Origin: Burhinus oedicnemus
Taxonomy: Eukaryota > Chordata > Aves > Charadriiformes > Burhinidae
DNA length: 64,000 nt
Direction: 5' to 3'
Assembly: GCA_008921705.1 (NCBI GenBank)
Contig: VFFE01007795.1
Span: forward strand, 1,193,811-1,257,810
Shown here one piece after another: positions 55,626-64,000 of this stretch. The notes beneath the pieces were generated by a model. That model was given only the letters and a program-made list of their open reading frames with translations. It did not search any database and was not told where the DNA came from. Position 1 is the first letter of the stretch. The number at the start of each line of letters is the position of its first letter. The position numbers and the translations under genes are program-made.

Positions 55626-58532
55626 CTGCTTATTGCAGGGGAGAACAGTTGTTCCTGTCTTTTTTCATCCTCTGCTTGAATTGCATATGCTTTAGGGGTC
55701 TAGGTGTGTATAAGACAAAATGCTGCCACTTGGATTTCTGTCTATATAACTGTTGCAAGGAGTTTGCCTGTTTGGGGGCTGAACTCATGACACAAATGAG
55801 GGAGGCTGCGTGCTTCCCCTCCCCTGGGCAAATACAGGGACCCGCATGTCTGTATGCACCCGCTTGGCCACCAACAAGCTGCCTGTGGGCTTTTCTTCAC
55901 CCTTTCTTTCCCCCACCTGCATCCTTCCTGAATGTTCCAGTCTCTGAGCATTCTCCATTTCCTTCTCTGTCCTGCTCAAAGGCCCCCAGTGCTGAGGTTC
56001 CTTGGTCTCACTTTTTCCCCGATGCTAAGGCTGTGTGTGCTCCCCTTACCGTTCAGACCTCTCCCCCCCGACCCCTTAGCAGAGAAGTCCTGATGCTCTC
56101 CCAGCGGTACTGGGGAGGAGGGCAGGAGCAAAATGAAGTTAACTGTTATGGTGCCAGAGCAGGGAACTGGCACCAGCCAACTCCTTCCTTCACAGGCAAC
56201 TATATGTTGAGTTATATGTTAGGGAAACTGTATCTTTCTTCAGGAGATTGTAAAGCAATAAAGAGAAGGAATGGTAAACTTTCAGTTTAGATGGCTTTAT
56301 TGCAAGCACTGTGATAATTTACTTAATTAAACTTTTAAATCCTGAGGTAAAAGTCAAGTTTAATAAAAATTACTGATACTTACCTGCTGGGAAATTTGCT
56401 TGTTCTAGTTTTTACTATATCGCTTAAAGAGAAATCGGAGACTTGGCATCTTTAACAATATGTAGTCATCACCCTGTATGTGCCGTTGCAATTGGAGTCA
56501 TACTGTACAAACCCTGGTGTTTCAGTTTTTCATTTTGCTTCATAGTCTACATATGACTAAACCATGGTAACAAGATGGACCTTGGTCCTTTTCTGCCATC
56601 AAGTGCTTTGCTGCTTATATTAACATTCGTTACTTTAAAAAGCTAACATTAATGTAGTTCAGTGGAAAAGCTAGTGTAGATACCAGGGTGGTATTTACAA
56701 ACTAGAGCAGATCCAGATGGTTCTGATTAAAATGAGTGACTGGTGGTAAGTTATCTTTGCTAGCCTTGTTCCTGCAAACACTTTAGAACAACATACACGA
56801 GTTTTTCTCATTTTCCCCAAAGGAATAAGAAGTATGACTTCACTTCCAGATACTCAGTTCAAAGTTTTGTGTTACCTTTAACATTGGTAACTCTGCACTT
56901 GTTTGACAGATTTTTGCATCTGGTTTTGTAAAACTTACAAAGTTCTTGCAGGCTCTGGGGGCACTGTGCCAGAGGAGTTTTCCTGTTGATGGGTGAACAG
57001 CTACTCTCTCAGGTTCGAGGTTAAAGGAGAGCGGTTTGCTGCTGTTACATGTATGAAAAGGAGGCTTGTCTTGCAGGAAGTCTACCTTCAAGACAGAGCT
57101 GCAATTCAGCAGGAATGTATCCTCTCTGTCTCATTTCGTGAAATGAATGCCCAGTGATGGCCGGGGGCTAAAGCAACATTAAGGCCTTGTTTGGGCTACC
57201 CATAGTTTTTATTAAACTTTTAAAAAATATTAGGGGAGTCAATGCTGGTGTAGTATTCAGATAAAAATCTCATTTTTATAATGTCTTGCATAACAGGAGT
57301 TCCAGAAGAGTGTTTTATAACATTTTGGAGTACAGCTGATGTCTAACCCATGTCTACTTTGTCACATCTGCAAAATCTATTGAAAGGTAACAATGGATTT
57401 TGTAACTGGCTGTATATTTTTATACAGTTGGGTTGCTGAGAAGGGGCTTGCTCTTGAGCAATACTGTGCTACTAAACATTGACATGCTGTGAACGTATTT
57501 GGCAGTGATTTAGAAACATCTAGCCTGAAATTCACCAACGTGCTTAGGAATGGAAAAAGAAGGCTCACTCTGATATATGAGAGCGGTTTTTATCTTCTTG
57601 CTTTTAACAAAAATCATGAGGCTTGCAGTTTAAGGGAATTCAGAGATCACGCCCTAGTGTCCCTCAAATCACCTTTCATAATAAGATTTTTCTCCCAAGA
57701 TGCTGTTTCGCTCCTGGTTATATAGTTGGTTTTAAAAAGATAAGAGTTTGGATTGCGGACTTGTAGGTGTTTGCTTGTGTTACAGGTTTTTTCCTCTTAA
57801 AATTTTTCATTAGCCATTCACAATTCAACTTCCCTGTTTAATGAGAAAACAGAAAAGAAAGGACTGTTGGATAAACAAAAGACTGGCTATATAGTGAAGA
57901 TATGTCTAATTTTGCACAAGAATTTCACTCTTCTAACAGTAAAGATGCAGCTCTTCCTGTTTGTTTCTCTACTGTTATAAACAGGGAGATGCACAAAAGC
58001 ACCAGCTTTCTGCTCCATACAAATTTACTCTCTTCCTGCTGATGCTCAATCTGATTGCAATCTCAGCCTTCCATTTGACAGCTCTGTTGCTGCAAAAATG
58101 ATTGGGATGTCAGCCGCAGAAGGTTAAGAACATGAAGTGAAAAACTATCAGCAGCAGCTGATATAATCTTGGGTAATGAGAAATCCTATTCTAAGACACA
58201 GAGACATCTTACCAAAAAGACCCATGCTAAGCAGTTGGGAGAGGTGTGGGTTTATCTCCAGGCAGGTATTGCAAAGAATGCAAGAGCTGAATTGTATGAA
58301 TTCTTGCTGTGCTGCAGTAGCTGACAAATTTAGTTTAAACTAGCTTCAACTAATACAAAAATTGAAAATATAAATGCCATGAAAAAAGAAAAAAAGCTGG
58401 ATTCAGACAGTGTAAAATCTTTGCCAGACTCATCCCACAGCAACGGTTTACCTTCCTGAGAGAAGGGAGCTATTGTTCCACCTCCCCTTTGCCCAGTAAT
58501 GCTGGGCTTAGTGAAGGAGGGTTTGTGTTCCT

Positions 58533-58620
58533 GAAAGCTGGTCTGCTTTTTTTCAACTCTATCAGTTGGTCCAATGAAAACACATCACCTCTCCCTACAG
58601 AGCTTGTCTTGCCGAATTTA
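58533..58620 (+). repeat. Possible old interspersed repeat tail (SINE/MIR-like)
   Basis: The pattern ctgaaagctggtctg, T-run, caac..atcagttggtccaat and aacacatcacctctccc resembles a widely dispersed amniote repeat tail that I recall with the core agttggtccaataaaagatatta. Assignment is from memory and the copy is diverged. Confidence 0.35.
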
Positions 58621-61600
58621 CTGTTTCTGCTTTCATCTAACTGGCCTGGATCGTGCTCCTATCTTCCTCCAGTATCTGAAAGGTCTAAAGGACCTTGGGG
58701 AGTAGAACATACCCCATCGCCTTGGGTAACCGCAGTCAGCCCTGCTTTAGCAAGTCCAATCCAGCCCAAAGGGTCATAGTTACAATCTGCAGTGTAACAA
58801 GAACTAAAGAAAGGGGAAATGTGATTCCTTTTCATTGTTTTAGTTGCAAGGCTGTTACTAAGCCTTTCAAATTTTAATGTTTGTCATTTCCCTTTAGTAG
58901 GTGCATAAGAAAGCTCCCTTTCCTGTTTCAGTCTGCCCTTTCTGTATAAAGTATAATTATGCCATATTTTAGAGAATTCTGGAATTGAGACAGAAATTGT
59001 ATTCACTGCTCACATAAATATATTGACCTTACCCAGTGTTGCTTTTTTTACCTAGAGACCTTTGACTGTCTCCCAATTCAGGAAAAAAAAAAAAAAAAAT
59101 TGCTTAAAATACAGGATGAGTCAGGTTAACTTGAGTTAAGAGGTAATTTGCCAGCTCAGGAGTTGCATGTGTCTTCCCAGCTGCAGTAGCTCAGTACCTA
59201 ATAGGCACAATATGCTGCCTTTATAATGGAAAGGCAGGAACAGACATGGAGAGATTAAACATAATTTAATGAAAGTAAATTATGTATTTAGAAACAAGTA
59301 GTGGGTATGATCCAAAGGTTGCTTGAAGATTAGCATTGCAAAGATATAGTCTGATTTGTTAGTGGCTTCACAGGAGTATGAATACAAGCCTTTTATTTGA
59401 AGGCACATGGTTATATTTCAGGAGCTCCAAGAAGTCCAGTACAGCCGTGTGGGTAACTAGCATGTGCAGGATGCACATGCAGGCTAGCAGTGTGTCAGAA
59501 AAGAGCACGATTATTTTTAGAACCATAGATGGCTGTGTCACATCCAGGAAGTGCAGGGAGGAGATCTCTGATTGAAGCACAGCATAAGAATGTAATTTTT
59601 AATGAACTTGGTGCAGAAAACAGTTGTATTTTTTACATTCTTAGAAAGCGGAGGCTGAGAAGCAAACTTGTTTAAAGAAGCTGTGTTCTGATCGGGCAAA
59701 GCACATGGAGTAATCATGGCTACTGGGACCACAGAACAGAGGTGGCTGTGATTTAAAATAAAAAAAAAAAAAGAGAACATGGATTAAGAGACAAGGGAGA
59801 GGACTATAAAGCACGTATATATCTAGGCATGTTTTTAAATATAAGGTCTAAGTTTAGATGCTTAATTCCATGATTAGGCATCTGAATAGCAGGGCCAGAT
59901 TAGTCAGTGTGAACTTCTTCCCTTTCAATTGTACTTAATGGAGAATGGCATGTGTTCAGCATTTCCAGACATGAAGCTGCATAGTTGACAAGTTTGACAT
60001 TTTTTTTTTGGTCTCCAACTAAATTAGGTATGCTGTTTAACAAAGAAATGGAGTCCTTGTTCTGCTTCCTTACTCTGTCTGTAATGTTTTTAATCCTCCT
60101 TACTCTTTGGGGAAAAAGAAACCATTTGTGCACTTTTATTTTCTGTTGTGTAACTAACTGTAGTGACTGAATAGGTTTTGTTGTACAATATACTGGAGTG
60201 GCATATTAAAAACTTTCATTAAGATCTTGTAATTTATCTACATGTGCACATGGTGATTCCACTCAGGTTTTTGTCTCTGAGCTGAATGGATGAAGCTGCT
60301 GGTATTATACAGCATTAACTGTTGTGAAATAAAGCACTTCTCTCCAAGGAGTGGAAAGACAATGTTAAGGTCTTCTGGAATCCAAAGTACTTTACTGATT
60401 AAATGCATTTCTTGTGGTGGTTAGTCAAAAAGTGGTTTCCTATTTGTTAATCCGGTTGACAGGAGAAACCAACAGTGGTGGTCATACGTCCTTCAGGCAG
60501 CCATGATACATATCACACTTTTCTGAGTGGTAAGATGATTCTTCTGATCGGGGTTAACAATGTACCAATGTTTTCTAGCTAGTATCATTCCTCAGAGACA
60601 CACTTCTTCAGCTTTTCTTCAGGTGCAGTTTGTGTAAGACTTTGGTCTACAGGTGGAAAAAAAGAGGGAGAGAGATGTAGTAGATTTGTTTCCCAAACAA
60701 AGCTGAAGCAAAACTTTCCCATAAAGGTTATTTTGATTCATGGATAGCTTTGCCTTTATCAGGGGTGGACATGTAAAACTTAATTCTGAACCCCTAACCC
60801 TACAGTCTCAATGAGGTCCAGCTGACAGCAGAGTGGATGGACACATGGGAGGATGGTACTGAGCTGCGGGTTGCTCAGCACCCACAGTAAGTTGTTTTTA
60901 TAGAACAAGATGCAAGATTACAGAACCAGCTCTACTTGGGTGTCATTCAAACCTCATCTTGGGTGCTGAAGAGAGAAATTAAAATACAGGTATTTTAAAA
61001 ATTGGAAACTGTGTGAAACTAGCAGATATAGCGAAAGACGTACTCGGCACACAATACATGAGATGGCAGAGTCAGTGGAGTGGCATGTTACTGCTTAAAG
61101 GCACATGTGCTGCTCCTCCCTATGAACACAGCTTGGACGCTTGCTTCTGCACTTTGATCTGCCTGAGCTGGGTGATCCATGTGACCCTCTGCTAGGCAGA
61201 ATAGCCATGACTGGTTTGGACGGCAAGTTGATGCCTCACTGTGCAGGCAGGCAAGTTTCAGTGCTGGGACAAGGGAGAAGAGTGACACCACATGGCTAGA
61301 AACAGGACTGAGGGAAGCAGGGCAGGGTGGGAGGCACCTCTTTCAGTAATCCAGATGTAATGTCCTCAAGCCAGGATTTAAACATCTTGTAGTTAAGTAT
61401 TCTCAGTGTTTTCATTGAGTATAAAAGTAAGATAAACAGTCCCCTGATCTCCAGAGTTTCTTTTTAAAAATCAATGTAAATCAATGCATACAAAGATATC
61501 TAAAGAAATTATTTTAGGATGTGACATCCTTATTGAGTAACGGGATTTAACATTTTGGGGCTAGTAATGGCTGAAAGGAAACAAACTTCTGGAAAGGCTT

Positions 61601-63052
61601 TTCTGCAAAAGTGGCTTGACAGGATTGGGTTGTAGCAGAAGCTATAAAGGGCATTGCTTGCATTGAAAACTGGAACCAGAACATAGTAAAAATGGAGAGC
61701 TGATATGCATATATAAAGCGTAGATAAAACCATAAAGTTTCCTTACTTTTACTGAAGTAATCTTTCTGGTCTTGCATAAAATAATTGTATGGCTGCGGGG
61801 ACCAAAAGGGCTTTTAACTCTTATTGCATGTGCACACGCTGACAGTGATGTGAGACAGTACTGCTCCCCAGCGACTTGCAGTTTCTCCTCTTCCAGAGAC
61901 AATTGTCCTTTCCCATCTGTGTCAGCAAAGACGAATGTGTGCCCATGCCATGGTCTTCCTTGGATGCGATCATTTGAGTTAACAGTTTAATGTGCGAGAC
62001 TGTAAACTGAACCTACTCAGATGTGGGCAGTGATCCCTCCAACTTACTGTGTTGCAAGGGCAGTAACTTTTGCTAAGAAATACAGTCAACAGCAGAGGGA
62101 GATGATGTCTTGAGCTGGAGTAACTTTATCTGCTAGAGCTCCTTGATCAAAGCTGTAATAACAGCAGCAAATCATGCCTGGTAGTAGGCAAAGAAATACC
62201 AAGATCGTAATTTTGGAACTCTGTGGGGAAAAAGCTTTGAAAGTGATGGAAAGATTAGCCGCAAGATGAACGAGGGTCTCACTTCTCAGTCTTTTACCAA
62301 AAAGAAAAAGACTTCCCACAGTAAAATGTGTGTATTTGCTACCACAAAGGAAATTCCTTTAATATCTGCAAAAGTGGAATGCAAAATACACAGCTGAAAC
62401 ATGCTCTCTACAGATGCCAAGATGTACATTTCCAAAGAAGCTTTCACAGAGGAGAACAGGTTCAACTTGAAGTACAGAGCAAATGAGCTATAAAACAGAA
62501 TGGCCTGCAAATTACCATCAGAAGTATCTTCATCGGTACAATCAACCCAACTCATCTTGCAAAAAAAAGCTTTTAGCTCCCTTGCAACACAGGAAAAGCT
62601 GGCTAGTTGCAGCTAAACCAATTATCAGTGGTAGCATGTACTATTTACATCTCCCTAAGTAACACCAGAGGGGAACTTCTGGGAATTTGGACCCAGTTCT
62701 ATCACAGGAGATACTGCAGGGGCTCGTCAGCCCAGGTGACTGATACCACAGGTAATGGCAGGACATTCAAGGTGTGGTTAGATGATAAGGGAAGGACTAC
62801 TAAATGACTCCCTGCCTTCAGAAGGAGTTACTTCTCCATTTCCATCTTCAGTTCTCTGCTTCAAGCTGTGTGTTCCTGCTGCTTTCCTTGTGATGCCTGA
62901 CTTGTGCTCATCTGACTGCATGATAAAACAAGCTGACATACTAGCAGCAAATAAAAGTAAATATCCTGTTGAATCAGTTAGATCTGTCCTCAAATGAGAC
63001 AAAGCCAGCTTAAAGAAAGACTAAGCTGGGAATGCACAGCTCCTGGCAAGGC

Positions 63053-63117
63053 CATTGTTTCAGTAAGGTATTAGATGGGCTCAGGACATTGTTTCAGTGA
63101 GAGATTTGATGGGCTCA
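63053..63117. repeat. 34-bp tandem duplication
   Basis: Two 31-nt copies, each starting cattgtttcagt and ending gatgggctca, at 63053-63083 and 63087-63117, with a few mismatches in between. Probably a local slippage duplication. Confidence 0.88.
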
Positions 63118-64000
63118 TTTACATCACCTAACCATGCAAGGTGGCTGAATCAATCCAACACCACACTGCTTCCAAAAAAGGTCTCACCATCAGAGCTTAC
63201 AGCCAGCAGTGAGAAGAGGAGGCGAACAGAACACCTCTCTCGCAGTGGTGTGCTTTCTGTAAACTTCAGCTTCAGTAGTGCTGCTGCCTAAGCTAGCTGA
63301 AGCGGATCCAGCTTTTTTCCCTGCCTACCTGTCTGCTACCATAGCTGTGTAGCTACTCAAGACTACCCTCAGGGAACTAATCCGGCTGAAAAAGAACCTG
63401 CAGGAAAAAAAATGCGTTATTTCTCAGGTGTGCCAGATCACTTTAGTCAATTTATGCCATAGCTGCACAACTATTTGTGCCAGTGTAAGAAGTGAGAGCA
63501 AGAGGATGGAAGAGGTGGATGGGAACAGATCTCTGTGAAGAAGCACGCCTAATAAACGCATGCTGAATCTTCACTATCTCACCATTAAACACACCACTTC
63601 TAGTGTGGCTATGCGCGCTCAGTAAGCCCCAGCACTTGATAGGTTTCTTTAAGCAGAGCAGGTATAGTAGATTATGTGGCTGATTAGGGATCAGGAAGAG
63701 GGTAAGACAGGCCCAAGTCAATGCTTCTCTGCAGCTTTACCTACGTCCTATCCAGTAAGAAAGAGGAAATTAGACATTATGGCATCTCCTGCATCAAAGG
63801 AGTTAAAGATCAGGATAGGCAATTATCTGCCAAAAGGGATGGTCTGTATTCTACCAGACCTTCTTCAGCACGTATTGGGGAAAACAAGTATTCTCATGAA
63901 TCTTCTTGAAACTCTGTATGTTGGTGCGGAAAGCCAGAAGACCTGTGTTCTCAAATATCTCACTGCAGTGCATTTCTGGATATGTTTGTGTAAGGCTTGT

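Larger units (their letters stand above)
55626..64000. other. Intergenic sequence downstream of SLC35E3
   Basis: About 8.4 kb without a recognisable gene. It contains an A/T-homopolymer at 59083-59099, a possible SINE-type tail at 58533-58620 and a small tandem duplication at 63053-63117. No MDM2 exon, tRNA or CpG island was seen. A 213-codon frame at 55649-56290 starts at TTG and is discussed as a weak observation. Confidence 0.65.

Noticed and set aside
55626..64000. MDM2 5' exons
   Set aside because: Expected next by synteny, but no segment encoding the MDM2 N-terminal p53-binding region or a CpG island was found.

Overview
The window looks like chromosomal DNA of a bird. It carries several CR1 LINE copies ending in the avian 8-bp ATTCTGTG-type tail, one solo LTR of the avian ERVL-like class, GC-rich CpG-island promoters and compact introns. 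No bacterial, plasmid or viral gene organisation is present. Almost all listed open frames are chance frames in introns, repeats or CpG islands. The real coding sequence was found by splicing.

Three protein genes lie on the + strand in the order RAP1B - NUP107 - SLC35E3, the same neighbour order as human 12q15 (from memory). (1) 1 to about 8.47 kb is the 3' part of RAP1B: coding exons 3, 5 and 6 plus a separate 3'UTR exon. Exon 4 (codons 62-109) cannot be found and probably fell into the 20-N gap at 2428-2447. (2) 15.1-47.66 kb is a complete NUP107. Its 28 coding exons splice without a break into 919 codons, starting in a CpG island and ending at an AATAAA at 47637. (3) 49.35-53.3 kb is SLC35E3 with five coding exons, starting in a second CpG island. 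The first part of its exon 2 is lost in a 20-N gap at 49822-49841. From about 55.6 kb to the end I see no gene; human MDM2 would come next but no MDM2 exon was recognised.

Introns and spacers hold four CR1 fragments (18.0, 30.8, 46.7 and 48.2 kb), a solo LTR in NUP107 intron 21 (41.6-42.4 kb), a (CA)n microsatellite, small tandem duplications and recurrent G/T-rich tracts.

The most notable observation is two introns with the full signature of the minor (U12-type) spliceosome: NUP107 intron 2 and SLC35E3 intron 4. Both have a GTATCCTTT donor and a CTTAAC-type branch site 12-16 nt from the acceptor. Recognising them also fixes the correct reading frame at both junctions. A second splicing point is a pair of in-frame tandem acceptors 21 nt apart at NUP107 exon 4.

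The three genes do not form a pathway. RAP1B is a membrane-anchored small GTPase for integrin and cadherin adhesion, NUP107 is a scaffold of the nuclear pore Y-complex, and SLC35E3 is an orphan Golgi-type nucleotide-sugar/triose-phosphate transporter relative.
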